The notes beneath the pieces are model-generated. The model was not told where the DNA came from. It saw only the letters and a list, made by a program, of their open reading frames with translations, and did not search any database. From Micromonospora polyrhachis (lineage in GTDB: Bacteria > Actinomycetota > Actinomycetes > Mycobacteriales > Micromonosporaceae), in NCBI RefSeq assembly GCF_014203835.1, contig NZ_JACHJW010000001.1:4538501-4602500 (forward strand): a DNA stretch of 64,000 nt. Reading direction: 5' to 3'. Positions 8,101-15,495 of the stretch are shown one piece after another; position 1 is the stretch's first letter; each line of letters starts with the position of its first letter. Position numbers and translations under genes: made by a program.

Positions 8101-8997
8101 TCAGAAGTCGCCGTCGGCGACCTGGAAGACGGTCAGACCGAGATCGCGCCACATGCGTACGACCTGCATCCGGTCGTCGAAGACTCCGACGACCCGGTAG
8201 TGGTCGTGGATCTCCCGCTCGAAGATCTCCTTCTTGACGATGGAGTCCTTGCGGGTGTCGCCCAACGCCCGCATGTGTAGGGCAAGGTAGGGGACTCCGA
8301 CGTGCTCGGCCAGCCAGGACTCGGTCACCTCCCGGCAGGAGTCGTCCCGGCCGGAGCAGAAGACCACCCCGTAGCCGGCGGCGTGCATCGCCCGTACCGC
8401 CGCGATCACGGCGTGGTGGGGCCGGTCCTCACCGACCCGGGTCATGTCGTACGGGCTGCGCCCGCTCATCAATGCGACGGTGCCGTCGATGTCGACCAGG
8501 ACGATCTCCGGTGCCCCGGTCGGCGGGGTGTAGACGGTGGCCGGTCCACCCGGGGAGACGTACGGCACCGGCAGGGGCAGTTTGCGTCCGGCCAGGTAGC
8601 GCTCGTGCAGTCGCCGGATCGCCTCCTCGCCGACCCGGTCCTGCTCCGGTCGTACGGCGTCCCGGCGGACACACTCGTCCACCGGTACGTCGGTGAAGTC
8701 GTGCAGTTCGAACGTCGCGCCGAGCCGGGCGGCGAGTTCGGCCCACTCCCGTACGGTCTTGGCCCGCAGGTTGGTGTCGTCCACGCAGACGTCGACCCGG
8801 GCCCGCAGCAGCGCCTCGACCTGCACCCGCTGGGCGGTGGTGACCTGGCTCTCCGCCCAGTGCACGAAGAGCCGCTCGCCGTGCAGCATCCGGCGCAGGT
8901 CGTCCCGGTTGACCCGGACCACGCTCGGCTGCAACTTCCGGGCGAAGGTGGTCTTGCCGGAGGCGGGTAGCCCTCGGGTGAGGATCAGTCGGGTCAT
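8101..8997 (-). CDS. pnkP: T4-type polynucleotide 5'-kinase/3'-phosphatase
   Basis: A 298-residue protein, almost the length of phage T4 Pnkp (301), with the same domain order. The N-terminal kinase has P-loop GLPASGKTT (residues 8-16), NRDDLRRML and DDTNLR. The C-terminal HAD phosphatase begins with DIDGTVALM (Asp nucleophile and general acid) and contains the T4-like text GDTRKDSIVKKEIF, FDDRMQVVRMW and a final FQVADGDF. The enzyme phosphorylates 5'-OH ends and removes 3' or 2',3'-cyclic phosphates, preparing cleaved RNA for ligation. The start is the ATG at 8997 preceded by GGAGCG; the longer open frame upstream is repeat-rich and non-coding. An Rnl1-type RNA ligase lies two genes upstream on the same strand. 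Confidence 0.92.
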   Translation of the reverse strand: MTRLILTRGLPASGKTTFARKLQPSVVRVNRDDLRRMLHGERLFVHWAESQVTTAQRVQVEALLRARVDVCVDDTNLRAKTVREWAELAARLGATFELHDFTDVPVDECVRRDAVRPEQDRVGEEAIRRLHERYLAGRKLPLPVPYVSPGGPATVYTPPTGAPEIVLVDIDGTVALMSGRSPYDMTRVGEDRPHHAVIAAVRAMHAAGYGVVFCSGRDDSCREVTESWLAEHVGVPYLALHMRALGDTRKDSIVKKEIFEREIHDHYRVVGVFDDRMQVVRMWRDLGLTVFQVADGDF

Positions 8998-9076
8998 GGC
9001 GGTCGCTCCGGCATGGGTCGCGTCAGGTCGGTCCCACCGTACGCCGTATTGATCTTCGTGGCGCGCGGGTTTCCAT

Positions 9077-9132
9077 GGCCGGTGGCCGGTGGCCGGTGGC
9101 CGGTGTCGGCTGGTCGGTGTCGGCTGGTCGCG
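9077..9132. repeat. GGCCGGT heptamer array
   Basis: Four exact copies of GGCCGGT (9077-9104) run into two copies of a related 14-bp unit (GTGTCGGCTGGTCG). The array lies in the 199 bp gap between the Pnkp gene and the chitinase gene. No gene was recognised here. Confidence 0.8.
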
Positions 9133-9196
9133 ACGCGCCTGCGCCCCGAACCGCGTGTACGGGATGCGGCCCAGGGAGCAGGCGACGAGCGGTTGG

Positions 9197-10558
9197 TCAG
9201 CGGGACTGGAGGCTCCTGACATTGTCCCCGAACGTCCAGCCGCGCGATCCGTCCCAGTTCAGGGACCAGGTCATCAGGCCCTTCAGACCGCCCTGGTAGG
9301 TGTTCCACGCCTGGGCCACCAACGCCGGGGACATGTGGCCGCCCCCGGCACCCGGTTGGGCGGGCAACCCGGGCACCTGCTTGTCGTACGGCACCCGGAT
9401 GGTGGTGCCCTGGATGACCAGCCCGGCGTTCAGGCAGTCGGTCTGCTTGGTGAAGCCCAGGACGGTACCGGCGGAGTACGAGTCGCCGGAGCAGCCGTAC
9501 ATGCTGCCGTTGTAGTACTGCATGTTCAGCCACCAGAGGCGGCCGTTGTCGGCGTACTTCTTGATGATCGGCAGGTACGCGCCCCAGATCGAGCCGTAGG
9601 TCACGCTGCCTCCGGTGACGTACGCCGTCTCGGGTGCCATGGTCAGGCCGAAGTTGGCCGGCATCGCGGCGAGTACCCCGTCGATGATGCGGATCAGGTT
9701 CGCCTGCGACGGGGAGAGTTGGTTGATGTTGCCGCTGCCGGTCAGCCCGGTCTCGATGTCGATGTCGATCCCGTCGAAGTTGTACCGCTTGAGGATCGGC
9801 ACGATGGTGGCGACGAACCGGTCGGCTACGGCGCTCGAACTGAGGTCGATGCCGGCCGTCGCACCGCCGATGGACATCAGGATCGTCAGGCCGGATGCCT
9901 TGGCCTGGCACATCTCGGCCGGGGTGGCGACCTTCACGGTGACGTCCATGCCGTCCTCCCAGAGCACCGTGCCGTCCGAGCGGATCACCGGAAACGCCGC
10001 GTTGATCACGTTGTAGCCGTGCGCGGGGATCCGGGGGTCGGTGATCGGGATCCAGCCGAGCGGCGGGTGCACGCCGTTGACCGCGCCGTCCCAGTTTTCC
10101 CAGTATCCCTGGAGTACCTTGCCGACCGGTTTCGACTTGACCGGGCAGGTCTCGGTCCCGGGGGAGGAGGTGGGGCTCACCGTCGGTGACGGCGAGGCGG
10201 TCGGGCTCGCGGTGGGGGACGGTGACGAGGTACGGGTCGGCGTCGGGCTGGGCGACCCTCCGCCGTCACAGGTGCCGAGGTCCCGCCAGAGCGAGGGGGC
10301 GGCCACCGGGTTCCAACCCGCGCCGACCGGCGGGGTGTGCGTCACCCGGGCCTCGTACAACCGGCCGGTGTAGGTCACCTGACTGCCCGCCGGATAGGTC
10401 GTGCCCTCGGCCCAGGCCGGTGCCGAGCAGGCGACGAGCGGTACGTTCGCCGAGGCGTCGACCGCCCTGGCGAGTCCGTACGGTGCGGACACGAACCCGA
10501 CCAGGACGGCCGTTGCCGTGCCCGCCACCAGTGCGATCAGTTCCCGACGAAGTCTCAT
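9197..10558 (-). CDS. secreted GH18 chitinase with N-terminal chitin-binding module
   Basis: A 453-residue exported glycoside hydrolase. Residues 1-38 are a signal peptide (ELIALVAGTATAVLVGFV). Residues about 45-95 are a CBM5/12-type chitin-binding domain (WAEGTTYPAGSQVTYTG, then WNP, then LWRDLGTC). A Pro/Ser/Thr linker runs over about 97-135. The GH18 barrel follows (about 145-450) with the substrate strand LMSIGG and the catalytic motif FDGIDIDIE near residues 260-270. Length and architecture are typical of actinobacterial ChiC/ChiD-type family 18 enzymes, which hydrolyse beta-1,4 GlcNAc polymers outside the cell. The start ATG follows GAGGTGGGATGCC on the coding strand. It sits between the two RNA-repair genes without obvious functional relation to them. 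Confidence 0.93.
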   Translation of the reverse strand: MRLRRELIALVAGTATAVLVGFVSAPYGLARAVDASANVPLVACSAPAWAEGTTYPAGSQVTYTGRLYEARVTHTPPVGAGWNPVAAPSLWRDLGTCDGGGSPSPTPTRTSSPSPTASPTASPSPTVSPTSSPGTETCPVKSKPVGKVLQGYWENWDGAVNGVHPPLGWIPITDPRIPAHGYNVINAAFPVIRSDGTVLWEDGMDVTVKVATPAEMCQAKASGLTILMSIGGATAGIDLSSSAVADRFVATIVPILKRYNFDGIDIDIETGLTGSGNINQLSPSQANLIRIIDGVLAAMPANFGLTMAPETAYVTGGSVTYGSIWGAYLPIIKKYADNGRLWWLNMQYYNGSMYGCSGDSYSAGTVLGFTKQTDCLNAGLVIQGTTIRVPYDKQVPGLPAQPGAGGGHMSPALVAQAWNTYQGGLKGLMTWSLNWDGSRGWTFGDNVRSLQSR

Positions 10559-10597
10559 GGCATCCCACCTCGGTTGGGTACGGGAAGCCTATCGGTT

Positions 10598-10626
10598 AAC
10601 TTTCTTTAATGTAAGTCTTTCAATGT
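10598..10626 (-). promoter_or_regulatory. AT-rich direct repeat upstream of the chitinase gene
   Basis: Two imperfect copies of an A/T-rich motif (AACTTTCTTTAATGT and AAGTCTTTCAATGT on the plus strand) lie back to back, about 40-68 bp before the chitinase start, and run into the RNA ligase stop codon. In such a GC-rich genome this island is likely the chitinase promoter or operator. Direct repeats control chitinase promoters in Streptomyces, but this sequence does not match the DasR consensus. Confidence 0.45.
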
Positions 10627-11750
10627 CATGGGCGCGTCGGGGTGGGGTCGGGGCGGCTGGTCGACGAGTACGGCGTCCACTCCGGTGCCGGTCGGACCCG
10701 CTGCCAGAGCAGGGGGCGGACATCCTTGCCGTCCAGCCGCAGGAACAGCTGTCCCCGGTCAGGGTGCTGGTGCACCGCCTGGGCGAACTCCCGTCGGGTC
10801 CAGCCCTCCGGCAGCGCGGCCACGATCTCCTGGTACGCCGTCTCGATCTCCACGACCCGCTCTTCGACGGTCGCGGTCAACGTCGCCACGACCTCGCGTA
10901 CCCAGGTGTGGAACTCGTCGGGCAGCGGCTCCACGAGCGCGGCGAGATCCCCGCCGTTGACCAGCACGTCCCACACCGAGCGGGCAGTCAGACCGGTCAC
11001 CAGGCGGTGCAGGCGCAGGTAGTCGGCGTACTTGATCTTCACCCGCTGGTCGGTCTCCCGGCAGTGCACCACCAGGCCCTCCCGGTTGTCCCGGGGTGGG
11101 GCGGCCAGCGCCTCGGCGAACGTGGCATGGTCGAGCTGGTCGACCACCGGGCCCGGCCAGTCGGACACCGCCTCCGGCCCGTGGGTACGACCAGAGGCGA
11201 TCTCGACCGCACCGAGCAGCACCAGGTCGTCCAGCCCGCCGTAGTCCAGCACGATCCGGTTGGCCGGGTAGACGATCTCCACCAGTACGGTGAGCCCGGC
11301 CGGCGGGGCGAAGTCCGGGTACCGGTTACGCAGTACGGCGGTGGCGTGCTCGGCCTGGGTGGAGGCGAACGACCCCCGGGTGGCGACCGCGAAGCCGCCC
11401 TCCGGGTCGGGGTAGAGGATGCCCAGCGAGCCGTCCGCCTTGTCGGTGACCGTCACCGGCGCGTCGATCCGCAGCGTCGGTGCCCCGGGCTGGTCGTGGT
11501 TGAAGAACTTGGCGAAGGGCCGGGCCAGCACCATCTCGGTGCGGTCGTCCACGATCAGCCCCCGGCAGGTCGTCGTCACCGGTGTCCAGAACTGTCCGTA
11601 CGTGCACGCCTCGGTGTAGTTGTAGATCGACAGGGGGTGCTCGGGGTGCCGCTGGACCCGGACGTGTCCGGCGGCGAGCGCGTCAGCCAGGGCGGTGGCG
11701 TCGAGGACGTCGGTGAGTCGAGGCGTCGAGGTGCGTACGGGGGTGGTCAC
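10626..11750 (-). CDS. T4 Rnl1-type RNA ligase
   Basis: A 374-residue ATP-dependent RNA ligase, the same length as T4 RNA ligase 1. The nucleotidyltransferase motifs are in order: upstream TTTCRGLIVDD and FAKFFNHDQ; motif I KADGSLG with the adenylated Lys (about residue 103); motif III region VEIVYPANRIVLDY; motif IV EGLVV; motif V VKIKYADYLRLH. These match Rnl1 segments such as ECRG, EKFFN, KEDGS and PTNRIVL. The enzyme seals 5'-phosphate and 3'-OH RNA ends, classically repairing cleaved tRNA anticodon loops. The start is the GTG at 11750, preceded by GGAAGG. The partner end-healing enzyme (Pnkp) is 1.6 kb downstream, beyond a chitinase gene. Confidence 0.92.
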   Translation of the reverse strand: MTTPVRTSTPRLTDVLDATALADALAAGHVRVQRHPEHPLSIYNYTEACTYGQFWTPVTTTCRGLIVDDRTEMVLARPFAKFFNHDQPGAPTLRIDAPVTVTDKADGSLGILYPDPEGGFAVATRGSFASTQAEHATAVLRNRYPDFAPPAGLTVLVEIVYPANRIVLDYGGLDDLVLLGAVEIASGRTHGPEAVSDWPGPVVDQLDHATFAEALAAPPRDNREGLVVHCRETDQRVKIKYADYLRLHRLVTGLTARSVWDVLVNGGDLAALVEPLPDEFHTWVREVVATLTATVEERVVEIETAYQEIVAALPEGWTRREFAQAVHQHPDRGQLFLRLDGKDVRPLLWQRVRPAPEWTPYSSTSRPDPTPTRP

Positions 11751-12028
11751 GGGTGTGCCTTCCGGCAGGACGGGAAATCGACAGGCAGCCCGCTCAAGGG
11801 GGATCCGGTGGCCGACAAGGGCCGGGGAATACCTGAGGGGCGAGTCAGGTTAGCCGTCACGGGACCCGGTGTGCAGTCCGATTTCGCCGCGCCCGACGGT
11901 GCATGGCACACTGGTCAATCGGCCAGGGTTCCGGTTCACGCCCGACTACGTCACGCGAGCGGTTCGTCACGCGGACTGCGGTGCGGCGAGGGCGACCCGG
12001 CGACCGTCAACGAAAGGACCGAGGCGAC

Positions 12029-12253
12029 ATGAAGCAAAACATCCACCCGGAGTACGTCACCACCGAGGTCACGTGCTCCTGCGGCAGCTCCTTCACGACC
12101 CGCAGCACCGCCAAGGGCGGCTCGATCCACGTCGAGACCTGCAGCGCCTGCCACCCGTTCTACACCGGTAAGCAGCGCGTGCTGGACACCGCCGGTCGGG
12201 TCGCGAAGTTCCAGCAGAAGTACGCCAAGGTTCAGGCCAAGAAGGCCAAGTAG
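12029..12253 (+). CDS. rpmE: 50S ribosomal protein L31
   Basis: A 74-residue L31. It carries the zinc-binding form: Cys-x-Cys (TCSCGSSF) and Cys-x-x-Cys (CSACHPFYTG), with the family signature HPFYTGKQ and a Lys-rich tail. Zinc-containing L31 can be exchanged for a zinc-free paralogue under zinc limitation in other actinobacteria. The ATG at 12029 follows AAAGGA and GAGG. The promoter is in the 278 bp divergent gap to the RNA ligase gene. The order rpmE then prfA is standard for actinobacteria. Confidence 0.96.
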   Translation: MKQNIHPEYVTTEVTCSCGSSFTTRSTAKGGSIHVETCSACHPFYTGKQRVLDTAGRVAKFQQKYAKVQAKKAK

Positions 12254-12260
12254 CTGCGTC

Positions 12261-12303
12261 GACGACGCCCGTGTCCGGTCTAGCGCCGGACGCGGGCGTC
12301 GTC
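12261..12303 (+). terminator. 18-bp stem terminator after rpmE
   Basis: Arms 12261-12278 and 12286-12303 pair over 18 bp with one G-U wobble around a 7-nt loop (TCTAGCG), starting 7 bp after the rpmE stop codon. It is followed by CGTCTTT. Downstream to about 12400 lie degenerate GGCCGGTC/GTCTTTGG repeats. Confidence 0.85.
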
Positions 12304-12439
12304 CGTCTTTGGGCCGGTCGGTCTTTGGCCGGTCTCGTCTTGGGCCGGTCGCTCTGGGGTCGGTCCGTCTTTGGGCCGGTCCGGTAGCGAAGCCGACCGG
12401 CGGCGTCGTGGTTCCGGTCTCGATCGAAGGAGTACGGGT

Positions 12440-12472
12440 ATGAGCGGGCGAATCGTCGAGGCCGGCGCATGA
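12440..12472 (+). CDS. 10-codon leader ORF coupled to prfA
   Basis: ATG at 12440 opens a ten-residue peptide ([10 protein letters not shown]) ending in TGA at 12470-12472. It has the best Shine-Dalgarno of the locus, GAAGGAG at 12426-12432, at 7 nt spacing. Its stop codon overlaps the prfA start codon in the classic ATGA arrangement. prfA itself has only a weak ribosome-binding site, so its translation is probably coupled to this ORF. The stop is TGA, which is read by RF2, not by the RF1 that prfA encodes. Whether the peptide matters or only its translation does cannot be told. Confidence 0.55.
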   Translation: MSGRIVEAGA

Positions 12473-13557
12473 GCAACGAACGCCTGACCGGGCTCCTCGC
12501 CGAATACGCGGAGCTGGAGAAGCGCCTGGCCGACCCGGCGATCCACGCCGACCAGGCCACCGCCCGACGGGTGGGCCGACGCTTCGCCGAGCTGACCCCG
12601 GTGCACAAGGCCGCCGGTGAGCTGGAACAGGCCCGGGCCGACCTGGCCGCCGCCCAGGAGTTGGCCGCCGAGGACCCGTCCTTTGCCAGCGAGGTGGACG
12701 AGATCGCCGCGTCCCTGCCGGCGCTGGAGGAACGGCTGGCCGAGCTGCTCATCCCGCGCGACCCGCACGACGCCAAGGACGTGATCCTGGAGATCAAGGC
12801 CGGTGAGGGCGGCGAGGAATCCGCCCTGTTCGCCGGGGACCTGCTGCGGATGTACACCCGCTATGCGGAGCGGCACGGCTGGGTCACCGAGGTGATCGAC
12901 GCACAGGACTCCGACCTCGGCGGCGTCAAGGACGTCTCGCTCGCGGTGAAGACCAAGGGCGTACCCGAGGGCGGCAACGGCGTCTGGTCGCGGCTCAAGT
13001 GGGAGGGCGGCGTGCACCGCGTACAGCGGGTGCCGGTCACCGAGTCGCAGGGCCGGATCCACACCAGCGCCGCCGGGGTGCTCGTCCTGCCCGAGGCCGA
13101 GGACGTGGACGTCACCATCGACCCGAACGACCTGCGCATCGACGTGTTCCGCTCGTCTGGCCCGGGTGGCCAGTCGGTCAACACCACCGACTCGGCGGTC
13201 CGGATCACCCACGTGCCGACCGGGATCGTGGTTTCCTGCCAGAACGAGAAGAGCCAGTTGCAGAACCGGGAGCAGGCGATGCGCATCCTGCGGGCGCGAC
13301 TGCTCGCCGTGGCCCAGGAGCAGGCCGACGCCGCCGCCTCGGACGCCCGCAAGGCGCAGGTGCGTACGGTGGACCGATCCGAGCGGATCCGGACCTACAA
13401 CTTCCCGCAGAACCGGATCACCGATCACCGGATCGGCTTCACCGCGTACAACCTGGACCTGGTGCTCGCCGGGGAGTTGGACGGCGTCCTCGGCGCGTTG
13501 ACCGAGGCGGACCGGACGGCCCGGCTGGCGGGCGAGACCGAGCTGTCCCGCCGCTGA
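12469..13557 (+). CDS. prfA: peptide chain release factor 1
   Basis: A 362-residue RF1 recognising UAA and UAG. The stop-codon recognition tripeptide is PVT ([17 protein letters not shown], near residue 189), a conservative form of the PxT motif of RF1. The peptidyl-hydrolysis loop GGQ is in [14 protein letters not shown] near residue 234. The N-terminal helical domain and C-terminal SEQIR-like helices are intact. The start ATG overlaps the stop of a ten-codon leader ORF. In most actinobacteria prmC, which methylates the GGQ glutamine, follows directly. Here an inverted GGDEF gene and a repeat region intervene. Confidence 0.96.
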   Translation: MSNERLTGLLAEYAELEKRLADPAIHADQATARRVGRRFAELTPVHKAAGELEQARADLAAAQELAAEDPSFASEVDEIAASLPALEERLAELLIPRDPHDAKDVILEIKAGEGGEESALFAGDLLRMYTRYAERHGWVTEVIDAQDSDLGGVKDVSLAVKTKGVPEGGNGVWSRLKWEGGVHRVQRVPVTESQGRIHTSAAGVLVLPEAEDVDVTIDPNDLRIDVFRSSGPGGQSVNTTDSAVRITHVPTGIVVSCQNEKSQLQNREQAMRILRARLLAVAQEQADAAASDARKAQVRTVDRSERIRTYNFPQNRITDHRIGFTAYNLDLVLAGELDGVLGALTEADRTARLAGETELSRR

Positions 13558-13602
13558 CGAACGCGACCCGCGCCCGGCTGGGAGGTGTCGTAGCCGGGCT
13601 GC

Positions 13603-13716
13603 GGGTCATGTGGTGGGCTTAGCCGGTCGTCGGCACCCGGGTCATGTGGTGGGCTTAGCCGGTCGTCGGCACCCGGGTCATGTGGTGGGCTTAGCCGGTC
13701 GTCGGCACCCGGGTCA
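13603..13716. repeat. three 36-bp tandem repeats downstream of prfA
   Basis: Three identical 36-bp units begin at 13603, 13639 and 13675, with a 6-nt partial fourth. They form most of the left half of the 325 bp gap between prfA and the GGDEF gene. The right half (13714-13884, minus strand) reads as an open, G/C3-rich stretch of about 56 codons without a good start (ending HGDDSFTSLIDVLAARS). That may be a decayed gene end, but I cannot name a parent confidently. Confidence 0.9.
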
Positions 13717-13882
13717 GGAGCGGGCAGCGAGGACGTCGATCAGGCTGGTGAAGCTGTCGTCGCCGTGCCCGGAGGCTGACCCCGCCGGAAGATCTCCAGT
13801 ACGGCCGCTTGATCCGGCTCCAACGGAACGCTACGCCGTAGCGAGGAGAACGAGGAGAACGGCGAGACCGGGTCGTCGACGG

Positions 13883-15421
13883 TCAGGCGGGGCGGGTCCG
13901 GTCCGAGCGCTGCCGTTCGGCCAGCTCGAAGGCGAGACCCAGCGCCTGCTGTAGTGGGGCACCGGGACGTACCTCGGCGAAGCCCACCCGGACGTCGATC
14001 GGGGTGCCCGGCACCAGCGACTCCCAGTCCTCGGCGAGGATCGCGTGGATGATCCGCCGCGTCACCTCGGTGGCCTGGCTCATCCCGGCTCCGGGCAGCA
14101 GCAGTACGAAGTCGTCGTCGCCGTAGCGGGCCACCAGGTCGCCCCGGCGCATGACCCGGTTGATCACCCCGGCGATGCGCTGCAACACCAGGTCACCGGA
14201 GTGATGGCCGTGGGCGGCGTTGACCGCTCGGAACCCGTCCACGTCGCAGACCCCGATCACCGCCCGCTCGCCCCGGTCTATCAGTGCCGCGACGTAACGT
14301 TCCAGCCGCCGCCGGTTGGGCAGACCGGTGAGCGGGTCGATCAGCGCCTCGCCGCCATACCGGGCGGTGTCCCGGCGTACCTCCTCCTGGTCGATGCGGG
14401 CGGCGATCCCGTCCACGTAGACGTCCCGTAGGCGGTCGTTGCGCTGAGCGGCCAGCCGGAACGCGTACCGGTCCGTCCGGTGCGCCGCCGAGTGGTCGCC
14501 GGCCAGGGCGTACGTCATGCTGCGAAGCCGGGCGTGCTCGGCCGCCCCGAGGGTCTCGGTGGAGACGGTCATCCCGTCGAGCTGGGACATCGCCTCGACG
14601 GGGCGGCCGGCGGCGATGGCCAGACAGGCCGCGCCGAGTAGCCGCATGTCCCGGGCCCGAGCGCTGTCGCCACCATGGCTGAGCAGCTCGGCGGCGTCGG
14701 GCCGCCCGACTGGCCCGGCCGCGTCGCCGAGCGCCGCCCCTCGGGCGATGGCGTAGCCGTAGGCGACCAGCCCGCTCGGGCGCAGCCGGGTGGCCCGGCC
14801 GCCGCGCTGGAAGCGTTCGAAGTCACCGCCGATGTCCCGGAGCACCCGTAGGCAGCCGTCGCTGTCCCCGTTGTGGTCGAGGGCCACGGCGTTGCGCAGC
14901 CGGATACCGGGCGCGGCGAAGGTCTCCTGCGGGATGCTGGCGGCGGCACCCAGCTGCCGGGCGCGCTCGATGGCGCGCAACGCGTAGCCGTGGAAACTGA
15001 GGTACGAGTACGCCATCGCCAGGTCGTGCCAGGCCCAGGCGGTGGCCCGGCCGGGATTCTCCACGCTGCCGAGCGCCCGTTCGGCGCGGACCAGGTGGGT
15101 GACGCACCGGTCCAACGCTCCCTGGTGGTGCGCGGCGAGCCCGGCCAGCGCGTGCAGGTGCCCGTGCAGGTACGGCTCGGCGAGGTCGCGGGCGGCGGCG
15201 AACGCCTGCTCGACGGCGCTGGTGTACGCGGCGGTCCGGCCGAGGTTGATCAGCGCGGAGAGCCGTTGCAGCATCGCCTCGGCCCGGGTGTACGGGTCCC
15301 GGGTGGTGCTGATCACGAGATCGAGGGCCAGGCACGCCTCGGCCGACCGGTCACTCTCCTGGAGCTCCTGGGCGCGCCGGATGACATCGGCCTGGTCATT
15401 GACCCGGTCGAGCCAGCTCAC
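13883..15421 (-). CDS. tetratricopeptide-like/degenerate GGDEF domain protein
   Basis: A 512-residue soluble protein. The N-terminal 330 residues are alpha-helical and TPR-like (AEAMLQRLSALINLG, then GHLHALAGLAAHHQGAL). A GGDEF-fold domain follows, beginning with LTGLPNRRRLERYVA (about residue 350) and continuing with CDVDGFRAVNAAHGHHSGD. The signature motif reads YGDDDF instead of GGDEF: the second Gly is replaced by Asp and the Glu by Asp. Diguanylate cyclase activity is therefore doubtful, and a GTP- or c-di-GMP-binding role is possible. The start is GTG at 15421 after GGGGAGG. It lies inverted inside the normally contiguous prfA-prmC block and diverges from prmC over 74 bp. Confidence 0.85.
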   Translation of the reverse strand: MSWLDRVNDQADVIRRAQELQESDRSAEACLALDLVISTTRDPYTRAEAMLQRLSALINLGRTAAYTSAVEQAFAAARDLAEPYLHGHLHALAGLAAHHQGALDRCVTHLVRAERALGSVENPGRATAWAWHDLAMAYSYLSFHGYALRAIERARQLGAAASIPQETFAAPGIRLRNAVALDHNGDSDGCLRVLRDIGGDFERFQRGGRATRLRPSGLVAYGYAIARGAALGDAAGPVGRPDAAELLSHGGDSARARDMRLLGAACLAIAAGRPVEAMSQLDGMTVSTETLGAAEHARLRSMTYALAGDHSAAHRTDRYAFRLAAQRNDRLRDVYVDGIAARIDQEEVRRDTARYGGEALIDPLTGLPNRRRLERYVAALIDRGERAVIGVCDVDGFRAVNAAHGHHSGDLVLQRIAGVINRVMRRGDLVARYGDDDFVLLLPGAGMSQATEVTRRIIHAILAEDWESLVPGTPIDVRVGFAEVRPGAPLQQALGLAFELAERQRSDRTRPA

Positions 15422-15495
15422 GGTAACCTCCCCAGCGGTCGTGAGCGATACGCCCCCGTGGCGCGACGTCGTCGCCGACGTTCCATGATTATGTC

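Noticed and set aside
13610-13954. 114-codon ORF starting in the 36-bp repeats
   Set aside because: It consists of the repeat translation plus an antisense stretch of the GGDEF gene. No ribosome-binding site or homologous features.
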